DNA from: Neptunicella marina
Lineage (GTDB): Bacteria; Pseudomonadota; Gammaproteobacteria; Enterobacterales; Alteromonadaceae
Assembly: GCF_014270035.1 (NCBI RefSeq)
Contig: NZ_JACNEP010000016.1
Location: 1 to 64,000 of the forward strand
Direction of reading: 5' to 3'
DNA: 64,000 bases
The notes below the pieces were generated by a model, which was given only the letters and a program-made list of their open reading frames with translations, ran no database searches and had not been told where the DNA came from. Below are positions 7,925-17,557 of the stretch, piece by piece; positions within the stretch are counted from its first letter, which is position 1; every line of letters begins with the position of its first letter. The translations under genes and the position numbers were made by a program.

Positions 7925-9604
7925 TTGGAATCCTTTCATTCATTTCTGCAATTGCTGGACGGCAATTTAGGGGGAGCTGCGTGGTTTCCTTATGTGCTGT
8001 TAGGCGTTGGTCTGTTTTTTACCTTCTACCTTAAGTTTCCACAAATTCGCTATTTCAAACATGCCTGGAAAGTGGTTACCGGCAAATACGATAAAGCGAA
8101 TTCACCCGGAGACACCACTCACTTCCAGTCATTGGCGACCGCATTATCCGGTACTGTGGGTACCGGTAATATCGGTGGGGTGGCATTTGCTATCTACTTA
8201 GGTGGTCCGGCTGCATTATTCTGGATGTGGGCAACGGCATTTTTGGGTATGACTACCAAGTTTGTTGAAGTGACCTTGTCACATAAATACCGGGTTAAAA
8301 CCGCCGACGGCACTATGGCCGGTGGTCCTATGTATTACATGGAACGCCGTTTGAACATGAAGTGGCTGGCAGTTGGTTTTGCTATTGCTACGGTTATCAG
8401 TTCATTTGGTACCGGCAGTTTGCCGCAGGTAAATAACATTGCTGACAGTATGGAAGCCTCTTTTGGTCTGGATAAGATGCTGGTAGGCGGCGTACTGGCC
8501 GTGTTGTTAGGTTTGGTTATTTTAGGTGGTATCCACCGTATTGCTGCGGTGACATCAAGAGTTGTTCCCTTTATGGCTGCACTTTACCTGATTGGTGCCT
8601 TTGCGGTTATTTTTGCCAATCTGGGCAATATTGGTCCTGCCTTTGTGTCTATTGTTGGTGATATCTTTACCGGCTCAGCGGCAACCGGTGGTTTCCTGGG
8701 GGCAACCATCGCGTATGCGTTTAACCGTGGTGTAAATCGTGGTTTGTTCTCAAACGAAGCCGGTCAGGGCTCTGCGCCAATTGCGCACGCAGCGGCAAAA
8801 GCCGACGAGCCAGTTTCTGAAGGTATCGTTGCGATTCTGGAACCCTTCATCGATACCATCATTATTTGTACCTTAACCGGTTTAGTGATTTTGTCTTCTG
8901 GCGTATGGCATGAAAAATTTGAGAACACCTTTGAACGTTCCAATATGCTGATCGTTGATGGCAAATATGATGAAAACAATCAGGCCGACCGAGAGCATAT
9001 GTTTAAATATTTAAACGGTCTGGAAAGTGACGTCATTCAACCTTATAACGGCAAAATTGATGTGGTAAATGGTGAAGCGGTCAGTGGTGGCTTTACCGTC
9101 ATTGCAGCTCGTTCATTTGCTGAAGATGTTAAGTTTGGTGTGGGTGATATGGATGATGTGTACACAGGCACCATTAATGTCAAAGATGGTTTGCCGGTAC
9201 GTGATTCTGTGATTGTACAAGGTAAATCGTTAATTCACTCGGCGGCATTAACCACACAGGCATTTACCCGCGGCTTCTTTGGTGAATCAGGTAAATACAT
9301 CGTGTCTCTTGGTATTTTGCTGTTTGCTTTTTCAACGGCGATTGCCTGGTCTTATTACGGTGACCGCGCCATGACTTATTTATTAGGTCCACGTTCGGTG
9401 ATGCCATACCGGGTAATTTATTGTGCCGGGTTCTTCTGGGCTTCTTTCTCGGATACCACACTGGTGTGGACTCTGGCTAACGTTGCAATTGTGGTAATGA
9501 CCCTGCCTAACTTACTGGGTATTATGTTGTTACGTAAAGAAATGAAGCAGACCGTGAATAAATACTGGGAAGACTTTGATAAAGAGTACCCCAAAGATTC
9601 ATAA
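7925..9604 (+). CDS. Sodium/alanine (glycine) symporter, AGCS family
   Basis: An inner-membrane secondary transporter that imports alanine or glycine with Na+. The 559 residues contain about ten or eleven hydrophobic helices and the family motifs [12 protein letters not shown] and [17 protein letters not shown]. An unusual hydrophilic stretch of roughly 110 residues (about 325-440) interrupts the helices before [11 protein letters not shown]; similar insertions are known in marine AGCS proteins and probably face the periplasm. The start is a TTG at 7925, with AGGGG upstream. No glycine riboswitch is seen in the short 65-bp leader. The precise substrate is not resolvable from the sequence. Confidence 0.9.
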   Translation: MESFHSFLQLLDGNLGGAAWFPYVLLGVGLFFTFYLKFPQIRYFKHAWKVVTGKYDKANSPGDTTHFQSLATALSGTVGTGNIGGVAFAIYLGGPAALFWMWATAFLGMTTKFVEVTLSHKYRVKTADGTMAGGPMYYMERRLNMKWLAVGFAIATVISSFGTGSLPQVNNIADSMEASFGLDKMLVGGVLAVLLGLVILGGIHRIAAVTSRVVPFMAALYLIGAFAVIFANLGNIGPAFVSIVGDIFTGSAATGGFLGATIAYAFNRGVNRGLFSNEAGQGSAPIAHAAAKADEPVSEGIVAILEPFIDTIIICTLTGLVILSSGVWHEKFENTFERSNMLIVDGKYDENNQADREHMFKYLNGLESDVIQPYNGKIDVVNGEAVSGGFTVIAARSFAEDVKFGVGDMDDVYTGTINVKDGLPVRDSVIVQGKSLIHSAALTTQAFTRGFFGESGKYIVSLGILLFAFSTAIAWSYYGDRAMTYLLGPRSVMPYRVIYCAGFFWASFSDTTLVWTLANVAIVVMTLPNLLGIMLLRKEMKQTVNKYWEDFDKEYPKDS

Positions 9605-9644
9605 TGCATAAACCTGTCGGGTACAGGTGACAATGAGAAAATAT

Positions 9645-9680
9645 CAACAGGAGTGTTGGCCCGGGGTCACACTCCTGTTG
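9645..9680 (+). terminator. Hairpin after the symporter gene
   Basis: CAACAGGAGTGT and ACACTCCTGTTG form a perfect 12-bp stem around a 12-base loop. There is no T-tract. A smaller stem, ACCTGT/ACAGGT, precedes it at 9612-9628. It may be an RNA processing or stabilising structure rather than a true terminator. Confidence 0.5.
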
Positions 9681-9698
9681 CGTTAACTGGAGTAACAG

Positions 9699-10022
9699 AT
9701 GGCATTAATTGATTGCCCTGCGTGTAACAAAAAAATTTCTGATAAATCAAAACTATGCCAGCACTGTGGTGTGGCTGTAGGCGCGCTGGATGCTGACGAT
9801 ATTCGTCGCAAAGCGTCACTTAAAAAGACTCAGCAATTACAAAGTGTTAATACTCAGTCGATTATCGCTATTTTGATGATTGCCGGTGGTGCCTGGTTTG
9901 CTCTGCAGGACAATGTGGACAAAGAGTCACTGGAGTATCAAATTGCAGTGGGCGCAGCGGTAGGTGGTTTTTTCTGGGCCATTGTTAACCGTGTTCGTAT
10001 TGTGTTTATTAAAAGGAAATAA
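9699..10022 (+). CDS. Small zinc-ribbon membrane protein
   Basis: This 107-residue protein begins with a zinc ribbon: CPAC (Cys6, Cys9) and CQHC (Cys20, Cys23). Two hydrophobic segments follow, near 53-68 and 82-96, and the tail is basic (RVRIVFIKRK). It is probably anchored in the inner membrane with the zinc ribbon in the cytoplasm. The role is unknown. It is closely followed by yeaC (5 bp) and the DUF349 gene, so the three are likely co-transcribed. Confidence 0.75.
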   Translation: MALIDCPACNKKISDKSKLCQHCGVAVGALDADDIRRKASLKKTQQLQSVNTQSIIAILMIAGGAWFALQDNVDKESLEYQIAVGAAVGGFFWAIVNRVRIVFIKRK

Positions 10023-10027
10023 GCCTT

Positions 10028-10321
10028 ATGTCGATGGACACCTTGCTAAAAGCGATTACCCCGGAAATCTATCAAAACTTATCCAGTGCCGTTGAAACCG
10101 GTAAATGGCCGGACGGTACCCCGTTAACCGAAGAACAAAAAGCCAACAGTATGCAAATGGTGATGCTGTATCAGGCCAAAGTATTAAAATCGAATGAACA
10201 CATGTCGATTGGCGAAAACGGCGAAATCGTGCATAAATCCAAACGTGAACTTAAACAGGAACTGGCCGACGAGGCTTACAGTAAACAATCGATAGTGCGA
10301 TTTAAATCCGATGATATTTAA
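10028..10321 (+). CDS. yeaC: DUF1315 family protein YeaC
   Basis: A 97-residue cytoplasmic protein matching the E. coli YeaC/DUF1315 pattern: ITPEIYQNLSSAVETGKWPDG at the N-terminus, LTEEQK, then MQMVMLYQAK. The conserved aromatic and acidic positions are kept. The function of the family is unknown. Its last 11 bases overlap the start of the DUF349 gene, indicating translational coupling with that gene. Confidence 0.85.
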   Translation: MSMDTLLKAITPEIYQNLSSAVETGKWPDGTPLTEEQKANSMQMVMLYQAKVLKSNEHMSIGENGEIVHKSKRELKQELADEAYSKQSIVRFKSDDI

Positions 10322-13058
10322 AAATCTGCTTACCCCTAAACATAAAAACACCAATCCTCAAATTCGTATTCAGGCTATTGCCGACTTATCCGCAGACAAA
10401 GCAGAGCAAAAGACACTTTTACACGAACTGGCATTTAATGATGGCCATACCGATGTGCGCCTGGCGGCGTTGAATAAACTGAATCAGTTTGTGATTTGGT
10501 GGAAAGTGGCAGAAACCGATTCCAATGAGCGCATTAAAAAAACAGCTTATGAGATTGTGGAAAAGCAGTTGTTGGCCGATGTGCCTGATTTAATCAGCGA
10601 CAAAGAACGTAACCAGTTTTTAAGTGAGTGCTCAAATGCAGCCTTGCTGGAAAAGGTCGCGCGGCAAAGTGACAAACATGATGTGGTGCTGGGTATTTTA
10701 CGTAAATTACAGCGCCCGCAGCTTAACAAACAAATTTTCTTTAATAGCGATAACGAACAACTGCAAAGCGCCTTGTTAGAAAACTTTGATGATATCAGTT
10801 CGCTATTAAAAGTGTTAAAACGTGTATCCAGTGAGCATATCAAACAGCTGGCTGAGCAAAAACTAAATGCGTTGCAAGCTTCGCTCGACAGGAAGTTGCA
10901 ACTGGAGCGTGAGGTTAAATTAACTCTGGCGAAAATGGCAGCGTTAACTGACGGCAATGACTATCAGTCAGTTAAACAGCAATCTGACCGTTTGTTTAGT
11001 GATTTTAATCAGTATCAGGCCGAATTTGAGCTGCTTGATGGGGCGCAGCGTGAAGAGTTTGAGACTAAATATCAGCAGCAACAGCAACGCATTCAGCAAA
11101 AACTGGCTAAACTTTATCCTGCATGGATGGAGCAGCAGCGCCTTGTTGAGCAAAAAAATGCCGAGCAGCAAGTACTGCAATCTTGTATTGAACAATATCA
11201 ACAATTAAAAGCTGCATTAGAAGATATTGATAACATCAGCGCCGACTGGCTGGATGCAGCGAGTAAACAGCTGGTGGATGTGCAACAGAAGATTCATTCC
11301 TTTTATTCCACCGAAGCTCAGACATTAAAAAATCAATTGCACAGCCTGCAGCAAAAGGTGGCCCAGTTTCCACGTTATCAGCAACAGTACCGCTTAGCAC
11401 AACAGCTGTTAGAGGATTTTAATCAGCTCATACTGCCGGAAAATATTGAACAATGGTTATTAGTTAAAGACGACTACCAGCAATTGCAGCAACATTGGCG
11501 CGAATTAAACCGACAGGCTGATAAGGACTGGTTTAGTGAGTTAAAATATAAGTGGAAAACACTCTCCAAACAATGGACAGCGCATACTAAAACTCTGGAA
11601 GCTGACATTGAAAAGTCACTGACAGACGTGCGCCAGCAATTATTTAAATTTGACCGTTTAATCGCCGCCGGTAAGTTTCATGGTGCGATTGCGTTATACC
11701 GTAAATTGCCACAAAAATTGGCGGATATCCCCGGGTATTATCAGCGCAAACTGCAAAATAAACTGGATGCCGCTGCGTTAAAAGTCAGTGAGCTAAAAGA
11801 CTGGCAGGATTACATTGCCGCGCCACGCAAGCCCGAATTGATCACAGAGGCACAAACGTTGGTTAATCAGCCTAAAGCGCCTCTGGAGCAAGCGGATGCA
11901 ATTAAGCAGTTGCGTCAACAGTGGAATTCGTTAGGGCAGTTAAACACTGAACAGGACAATCAGTTAAATAAACAATTTGATGAGTTGTGCGAAAGCGCAT
12001 TTGAACCCTGCCGTGTTTATTTTGAAAAGCAGGAAGCCCTGCGTGCGCAAAATCTGGCAGATAAACAAGCGTTAATCGATACCCTGAATGAGCTTGTTGC
12101 AGATACAGCATTAAGTGATAGCGATAAAGTCCAGCAATTTAGCCGCATTCAGAATCAGTGGCGCAAGATTGGTGAGGTGGATTACAAACAACGCAACAAT
12201 ATTGAAAATCAATACAATCAGGCGGCCGAAGCACTTAAACAATTGCGTAAAGCGCAGTTTGAAGTCAATAAACAGGCTAAACAGCGCCTGATTGCCCAGG
12301 TAAATAAGCTGGTCGAACTGGAAGATGCCGCTGATGCTGTAGAGCAGGCAAAAACGTTGCAGCAAAGCTGGAAAAACATTGGTAGCGCCGGACGCAAACA
12401 GGACGAAAGTTTATGGAAACAATTTCGTCAGGCGAATGATCCACTGTTTGCAAAACGTAATCAGCAAAATAGTGAGCAGCGCCAGCAGTTAAAACAGCAA
12501 ACCGATGTTTTGTTTAATCAACTGCAAAAGGCGGTACGCGCTGCCAGTGATATTGCCAGCCTTGAAGCGGGTACTGAGCAGCTAATCGGCCAAATTCAGC
12601 AACAAATTAATTTGATCACTGATCCCGGTCAAAGAGCGCTGCGCAGCAGGCTTGATAAACTGTTGTCTCAGCTGCAGCAAAAACATCGCGACATTGCAGA
12701 ACAGCAGCAACAACAGCAGTTAGTTCAGTTGTTCGATTATCTGGCACTACCTGAGGGACAAGCCTCGGATGATGATGTTATGCCAGCGGCAAAATGGCTA
12801 CAGGCTTTACAGGGCCCGGCAGCAGATAAATCCAGACTGCAACTGACCATTGAGCTGGAAATTATCAATGAGGTGGCAACGCCAAAAAACGAACAAGCGT
12901 TGCGACAGCAGTACCAGCTTGAGTTGATGGCAGCTAAGTTGCAAAACGGCGAACAGCCTGCCAATGATGAATTGTTGCTGCAATGGTTATCACACGGTCC
13001 TGTATCAGATGACGAACAGTCACTGTTAAACAGGACTCGTAATATATTTTTAGCGTGA
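10311..13058 (+). CDS. DUF349 repeat protein, large coiled-coil
   Basis: A 915-residue hydrophilic protein, extremely rich in Gln, Leu, Lys and Ala, predicted to be largely coiled coil. An N-terminal HEAT-like portion (about 10-190: LHELAFNDGHTDVRLAALNKL) leads into several DUF349 units recognisable by repeated LRQQWNSLGQ, FSRIQNQWRKIGEV and LQQSWKNIGS-type W-x-x-I/L-G elements. There is no signal peptide or membrane segment. DUF349 proteins are widespread in Alteromonadales and Pseudomonas; the role is not established. The start overlaps yeaC by 11 bases. The CAG-rich coding stretches reflect poly-Gln runs near the C-terminus. Confidence 0.85.
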   Translation: MIFKNLLTPKHKNTNPQIRIQAIADLSADKAEQKTLLHELAFNDGHTDVRLAALNKLNQFVIWWKVAETDSNERIKKTAYEIVEKQLLADVPDLISDKERNQFLSECSNAALLEKVARQSDKHDVVLGILRKLQRPQLNKQIFFNSDNEQLQSALLENFDDISSLLKVLKRVSSEHIKQLAEQKLNALQASLDRKLQLEREVKLTLAKMAALTDGNDYQSVKQQSDRLFSDFNQYQAEFELLDGAQREEFETKYQQQQQRIQQKLAKLYPAWMEQQRLVEQKNAEQQVLQSCIEQYQQLKAALEDIDNISADWLDAASKQLVDVQQKIHSFYSTEAQTLKNQLHSLQQKVAQFPRYQQQYRLAQQLLEDFNQLILPENIEQWLLVKDDYQQLQQHWRELNRQADKDWFSELKYKWKTLSKQWTAHTKTLEADIEKSLTDVRQQLFKFDRLIAAGKFHGAIALYRKLPQKLADIPGYYQRKLQNKLDAAALKVSELKDWQDYIAAPRKPELITEAQTLVNQPKAPLEQADAIKQLRQQWNSLGQLNTEQDNQLNKQFDELCESAFEPCRVYFEKQEALRAQNLADKQALIDTLNELVADTALSDSDKVQQFSRIQNQWRKIGEVDYKQRNNIENQYNQAAEALKQLRKAQFEVNKQAKQRLIAQVNKLVELEDAADAVEQAKTLQQSWKNIGSAGRKQDESLWKQFRQANDPLFAKRNQQNSEQRQQLKQQTDVLFNQLQKAVRAASDIASLEAGTEQLIGQIQQQINLITDPGQRALRSRLDKLLSQLQQKHRDIAEQQQQQQLVQLFDYLALPEGQASDDDVMPAAKWLQALQGPAADKSRLQLTIELEIINEVATPKNEQALRQQYQLELMAAKLQNGEQPANDELLLQWLSHGPVSDDEQSLLNRTRNIFLA

Positions 13059-13079
13059 TTTAATAGTCGGGTAGACAAG

Positions 13080-14258
13080 ATGAGTGCACTGGCAAACTGG
13101 GACGATATTTTATTACTGACGCAGCAACTGACCGATGACGAACGTCAAATTCAGCAGCTGGCACAGGAGTTTTGTCAGCAGCAGTTAATGCCGGGTATCT
13201 TGCAGGCCAATCGTAATGCGCATTTTGATCGCGATATTATGCGCCAGTTTGGTGAACTGGGTTTGTTAGGGGCAACCATTGATGGATACGGTTGTGCCGG
13301 GATTAATTATATCTCGTATGGATTGATAGCACGCGAAGTGGAACGGGTCGACAGCGGTTATCGCAGTGCCATGAGTGTGCAGTCATCATTGGTCATGCAT
13401 CCGATTAATCTGTTTGCCCATTCAGCATTAAAACAGCGCTTATTACCCGGGCTTGCCACAGGTGAGTTAGTGGGCTGCTTTGGTTTAACCGAAGCCAACA
13501 GTGGCTCTGATCCTGCTAGTATGCAAACCCGCGCCGTGAAGGTAGAGGGCGGGTATCAGATTAGCGGCAGCAAATTGTGGATTACCAATGCGCCGATTGC
13601 CGATGTGTTTGTTGTCTGGGCAAAAAACAGCGCTGAAGATAATCAGATTTGCGGATTTGTGCTCGAAAAAGGCATGCAGGGCTTAAGCACCAATACCATT
13701 CACGACAAATTATCGTTACGGGCCTCGATTACCGGTGAAATCGTGATGGATAAGGTGTTTGTGCCCGATGAAAATATGTTCCCCGAGGTGCGTGGATTAA
13801 AAGGGCCTTTTAGTTGTCTGAATATGGCGCGCTACGGTATTGCCTGGGGGGCACTGGGCGCAGCCGAATTCTGCTGGCATGCTGCACGTGAATATGGGCT
13901 TGAACGTAAACAGTTTGGTAAACCACTGGCACAAACGCAGCTATTTCAGACCAAGCTGGCCAACATGCAAACCGAGATTACGTTAGGTTTGCAGGCTGCA
14001 CTCAGAGTGGGCCAGTTAATTGACCAGCAAAATTATGATCCTGCAATGATTTCACTGATTAAACGCAACAATTGCGGCAAAGCCTTACAGATTGCGCGTG
14101 AAGCGCGGGATATGCACGGTGCTAATGGTATTGTGGATGAATATCATGTGATGCGTCATTTGGTGAATCTGGAAACGGTTAACACCTACGAAGGCACCTT
14201 TGATATTCACGGTTTAATCCTGGGACGGGCGCAAACTGGTTTACAGGCCTTTAGTTAA
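13080..14258 (+). CDS. gcdH: Glutaryl-CoA dehydrogenase-like acyl-CoA dehydrogenase
   Basis: A FAD flavoenzyme of 392 residues. Glutaryl-CoA dehydrogenases oxidise and decarboxylate glutaryl-CoA to crotonyl-CoA, in lysine/tryptophan breakdown. The acyl-CoA dehydrogenase domains run in the usual order. [16 protein letters not shown] binds [13 protein letters not shown] follows, and the catalytic Glu371 is in the C-terminal [10 protein letters not shown], the GCDH-type placement. [16 protein letters not shown] is also GCDH-like. It follows the DUF349 gene by 21 bp and may share its transcript. No other glutarate-pathway gene is nearby; a LysR regulator lies 700 bp downstream but beyond an opposing gene. 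Confidence 0.85.
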   Translation: MSALANWDDILLLTQQLTDDERQIQQLAQEFCQQQLMPGILQANRNAHFDRDIMRQFGELGLLGATIDGYGCAGINYISYGLIAREVERVDSGYRSAMSVQSSLVMHPINLFAHSALKQRLLPGLATGELVGCFGLTEANSGSDPASMQTRAVKVEGGYQISGSKLWITNAPIADVFVVWAKNSAEDNQICGFVLEKGMQGLSTNTIHDKLSLRASITGEIVMDKVFVPDENMFPEVRGLKGPFSCLNMARYGIAWGALGAAEFCWHAAREYGLERKQFGKPLAQTQLFQTKLANMQTEITLGLQAALRVGQLIDQQNYDPAMISLIKRNNCGKALQIAREARDMHGANGIVDEYHVMRHLVNLETVNTYEGTFDIHGLILGRAQTGLQAFS

Positions 14259-14259
14259 T

Positions 14260-14886
14260 CTAAGCCGGTTGATTTAATTCATTCAGACGACGTTTTACAA
14301 CTCGGTAGGCTTGTGTAACTTGCCGGGTTTTCTGATTACTGCCACCTTTATCCGGGTGGTGTAAGTGAAGTTGCTTACGGTATTGATAATGAAGTTGCTT
14401 GTGTGTACAGGGCAATGTTATGCCGAGAACTTCCAGTGCGCTGTCAATTTGAATATCCTGATCGGCCATGCCAATTTCGCCGGCAAATTTGCGCCAGAAC
14501 TGATTGAGTAATTGTTCAACCTGACGCTCACCCGTTTGTTTAAATTGATCCCAGTCGAGATAATAACGTCGTAATTCATCATTTGTTGCTAACCCGGCAC
14601 TACCCGCTGTCCAGTCTGCAATCTGGATTTTCATGCAGTGAATACTTATATCCGCGGCTTGTTGGGCTAACCAGTTATCCCTAAGCTGGTAAAGTGCATT
14701 AAATAAAATAAAATGCGTCTGGTATAAACCCAGTGAATCCCCAAGTATATTCGGGTTAAAAAACTGGTAAGGTTTATCGGCTAATAACCGAATTAGCTCA
14801 TATTCAGATATACCGTCGGTATAACGCGGGAGTATTTCTGCCAGATAGTCCTGCAGTGGTTGATTGTGTTCGGGATAAGATGTCAT
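14260..14886 (-). CDS. DnaJ-related protein with C-terminal J-domain
   Basis: About 208 residues from the ATG at 14886; a longer form from 14958 would overlap the divergent LysR gene and is less likely. The N-terminal region (LQDYLAEILPRYTDGISEYELIRLL) matches the DNAJ-related N-terminal domain of gammaproteobacteria. The C-terminus carries a short J-domain with HPD at about residues 177-179 (LHHPDKGG). Such proteins are presumed DnaK co-chaperones, but their clients are unknown. The gene is convergent with gcdH, with a one-base gap between stops, and divergent from the LysR gene. Confidence 0.82.
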   Translation of the reverse strand: MTSYPEHNQPLQDYLAEILPRYTDGISEYELIRLLADKPYQFFNPNILGDSLGLYQTHFILFNALYQLRDNWLAQQAADISIHCMKIQIADWTAGSAGLATNDELRRYYLDWDQFKQTGERQVEQLLNQFWRKFAGEIGMADQDIQIDSALEVLGITLPCTHKQLHYQYRKQLHLHHPDKGGSNQKTRQVTQAYRVVKRRLNELNQPA

Positions 14887-14952
14887 CGGATTTAGGGTAG
14901 GGGATTTAAGTTTGAAAAGCCAGAGGCCTGACGCAGGGAGTTTGAGTGAAAG

Positions 14953-15822
14953 ATGCATAAAGTATCAATAGAACAATGGCGTATGTTTGTTGCGGTAGTG
15001 GAGGCAGGTGGTTTTGCTGCCGCCGGTGATACCTTATTTAAAACGCAAACAGCCATCAGCCATGGCATTAAAAAGCTTGAACAAAATCTGAATAAGCCAC
15101 TGTTTGAAATTAAGGGAAGACGTGCCGAGCTGACATCTTTTGGACACAGTTTATTGCCCGCCGCAAGACAACTTATTGGTAGTGCAGAGCAACTGGAACG
15201 TCAGGCGGTGAGTCAGCCTGATTTACTTAGAAAACAATTATCCATTGCACTGGATATACTTTACCCCGTAACCACCTTTTATGCCGCAGCCAAACAATTT
15301 TCAGTGTTATACCCCGATTACAATCTGGATATACATCAAACCTGTTTATCGCGTGCTGCCGAGTTATTAGAAGACGGTAAAGTCCAGTTCGCCATTGCCA
15401 GTCGTTTGCCCGCAGGTTGTATTAGTCATAGCGTATACGATGCACATTTAATGCTGGTGTGTCATGCACAGCACCCTTTATCCGGGATTAAACAACTTCA
15501 ACTGAACGACTTAAAGGCGTCCACTCAGGTGGTTATTCGCGATGCAGGTGTCAGGCGGGTCGTCGATTCCGGCTGGCTTGGTTGCCCAAACCGTTTTATT
15601 GTGGCTGATATGCAACAGGCGCTACAGGCCGTATTAGCCCAGTGTGGATTTGCCTGGTTACCCTGCTGGCTGGCCGAACCTTATGTGCAAAACCAACAGC
15701 TTTGTGCTCTGCAACTGGAGCAGGGGCATAAGCGAGTGGTGCAACTTCAGTTTGGTTATTATGAAAATGAAGCGAATAATCAGGCGTTACATAAGTTAAT
15801 AGCATTACTTGATAGCCATTAA
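14953..15822 (+). CDS. LysR-type transcriptional regulator
   Basis: 289 residues. The N-terminal winged helix-turn-helix is typical (about 4-63: FVAVVEAGGFAAAGDTLFKT, then AISHGIKKLEQ). The rest is an LTTR effector-binding domain of the periplasmic-binding-protein fold. It starts 66 bp from the divergent DnaJ-related gene and points toward the DsbA/cyclase/nitroreductase cluster, 103 bp further on. The hairpin at 15824-15848 separates the regulator from that cluster. The effector is unknown; by position the downstream cluster is its probable target. Confidence 0.88.
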   Translation: MHKVSIEQWRMFVAVVEAGGFAAAGDTLFKTQTAISHGIKKLEQNLNKPLFEIKGRRAELTSFGHSLLPAARQLIGSAEQLERQAVSQPDLLRKQLSIALDILYPVTTFYAAAKQFSVLYPDYNLDIHQTCLSRAAELLEDGKVQFAIASRLPAGCISHSVYDAHLMLVCHAQHPLSGIKQLQLNDLKASTQVVIRDAGVRRVVDSGWLGCPNRFIVADMQQALQAVLAQCGFAWLPCWLAEPYVQNQQLCALQLEQGHKRVVQLQFGYYENEANNQALHKLIALLDSH

Positions 15823-15823
15823 G

Positions 15824-15848
15824 AACCGATGATTTTTTTACATCGGTT
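15824..15848 (+). terminator. Hairpin after the LysR gene
   Basis: AACCGATG and CATCGGTT form a perfect 8-bp stem around a 9-base T-rich loop right after the stop codon. The 3' flank lacks a strong T-run, so this is a probable but weak terminator. Confidence 0.5.
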
Positions 15849-15925
15849 TCCCAACTTTTAATCATTATTTTTCTCTCCACGCATTCTCTAGACTTTTGCC
15901 TGTTCAATAGTCCGGAGGTTTTAGC

Positions 15926-16558
15926 ATGCTTACCATCGAGTTTTTTCACGATGCGGTTTGTGGCTGGTGTTATAACCAGTCTCCCCGATTACGTCAGTTA
16001 GCCAGTCGTTATCAGCTCGACATAGTGCACCGTGCGTTTGTTTTGCAACGTAACGAACAGGAAATGATTGCGCGTTTTGGTTCACTTGAGCTGGCCAAAA
16101 TTGAGATTCTTGGTCACTGGCAACAATGTAAGCAACACGCAGACGAGCCTGACCGCATCAATATAGAAGGTATGGCAGCGACCTCCTTCAATTACCCCAG
16201 TGGTTATCAGGCGGCGTTGGCAGCAAAAGCGGTGGAATCCATTCAGGGGCAGCAGGGGCACTGGGATTATTTTGATGCGGTGCAATACGCTCATTTGTAT
16301 CTGAATCTGAATATTGCCGATCCTGAGGTGCTGGTGGAAATTGCGCGGGAACAGGGCACTAACCCGGATTTATTTTTTAACCGTTTCCGTGCCGGCTTTA
16401 TTAAAGCCAGAGTTGATGCAGACAATCAGCGTGCCCGTCAATTAGGTGTTTCCACTATTCCGGCTATGCACATCGATAACGCTTATCTTATTTGCCAGTC
16501 GCTAAATTATCAGCAACTGGTTGATATTACTAAACATATGACGCGGCAACCCGCCTGA
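15926..16558 (+). CDS. DsbA-family thioredoxin-fold oxidoreductase (FrnE-like)
   Basis: A 210-residue cytoplasmic protein with no signal peptide. The active-site CGWC is at residues 12-15, directly after the first strand, and the cis-proline loop is STIPAMHID near the C-terminus. A helical insertion between them is typical of the DsbA/FrnE/2-hydroxychromene-2-carboxylate isomerase group. It may act in thiol-disulfide exchange, or as a glutathione-linked isomerase; the intact CxxC favours redox activity. An AGGAGG-like CGGAGG precedes the start. The next gene begins 9 bp later, so it leads a small operon with the cyclase and nitroreductase. Confidence 0.85.
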   Translation: MLTIEFFHDAVCGWCYNQSPRLRQLASRYQLDIVHRAFVLQRNEQEMIARFGSLELAKIEILGHWQQCKQHADEPDRINIEGMAATSFNYPSGYQAALAAKAVESIQGQQGHWDYFDAVQYAHLYLNLNIADPEVLVEIAREQGTNPDLFFNRFRAGFIKARVDADNQRARQLGVSTIPAMHIDNAYLICQSLNYQQLVDITKHMTRQPA

Positions 16559-16567
16559 GGAACCAAG

Positions 16568-17557
16568 ATGAAATTAACCAAAATTGCTTTATTAATGGCT
16601 GCATTAAGCGGGCAAAATGTAACAGCTCAGCAGGCTCAGGTAGCAGATAGCCCCTGGGGTGAAGATGATGAGCTTGGCCAGCTTAACCAAATGACGGCAC
16701 AAAAACGTATACGCCTGATGGCCACTGCCGACTGGTCACGTGTGTTTGATTTATCGGTTGAATATTTTATTGGCATGCCAAGCTGGCAAGCAGCAGGCGA
16801 TCCTACCTATCAAATCTGGATGACACACACGCCTAAAGGGTCAGTGGTGGATAATGTGTTAGGTCAGGGGGAAAAAATTAACCAACATGTAAGTTATACC
16901 GGTAGTGCCGTTTCCATGTATACCCACAGCGGCACGCATATTGATGCGCTTAATCATTTTGGCCTCAATGGTGAAATATATAACCACTTTTCCGCGGATA
17001 AATATCTTGGAGATAAAGGCTGGACACGTACCGGGGCAGAAACCATTCCGCCAGTGATTGCCCGGGGAGTGATGATTGATATTGCAGCCAGTAAAAAGGT
17101 GTCTATGTTGCCTGATGATTATCGTATTACTGCCAATGATATTAAGCAGGCACTTGAATATCAGCAGGTTGAACTTATGCCGGGTGATGTGGTGTTGATC
17201 CGCACCGGGCGTATGCAAGTGTATGAAAATGCGCAGCAGTATATGCAGCATGCGCCGGGTCTTGGCTTGGATGCTGCGCGCTATCTGGCGGAGCAGGCCA
17301 AAGCCATGATAGTGGGGGCAGATAATCTTAGTTTCGAGGCATTCCCATCTGAACTGGAAGGCAACTACGTACCTTTACATACCTATTTTCTGGCACAGCA
17401 CGGTATTCCAATAATGGAACTGGTTAACCTCGAATCACTCGCCAAAGCACAGGTTTATGAGTTTGCCTTTATCGGTAGTTCACTCAAATTACGTGGTGCA
17501 GATGCTGCGCCTATGCGCCCGATTGCGGTGCCTTTACATTCCACCGGAGATAAATAA
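16568..17557 (+). CDS. Secreted cyclase-family hydrolase (kynurenine formamidase-like)
   Basis: 329 residues with a probable signal peptide (about 1-20, ending NVTAQQA). The metal-binding motif HSGTHIDALNH at 120-130 is the hallmark of the cyclase family (PF04199), which includes kynurenine formamidase and isatin hydrolase. GDVVLIRTG is also family-typical. It is predicted to be a periplasmic Mn/Zn amidohydrolase; the substrate is unknown. Its stop codon shares one base with the start of the nitroreductase (TAATG), so the two are translationally coupled. The mix of an exported hydrolase with cytosolic redox enzymes suggests uptake or detoxification of an aromatic amide. Confidence 0.82.
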   Translation: MKLTKIALLMAALSGQNVTAQQAQVADSPWGEDDELGQLNQMTAQKRIRLMATADWSRVFDLSVEYFIGMPSWQAAGDPTYQIWMTHTPKGSVVDNVLGQGEKINQHVSYTGSAVSMYTHSGTHIDALNHFGLNGEIYNHFSADKYLGDKGWTRTGAETIPPVIARGVMIDIAASKKVSMLPDDYRITANDIKQALEYQQVELMPGDVVLIRTGRMQVYENAQQYMQHAPGLGLDAARYLAEQAKAMIVGADNLSFEAFPSELEGNYVPLHTYFLAQHGIPIMELVNLESLAKAQVYEFAFIGSSLKLRGADAAPMRPIAVPLHSTGDK

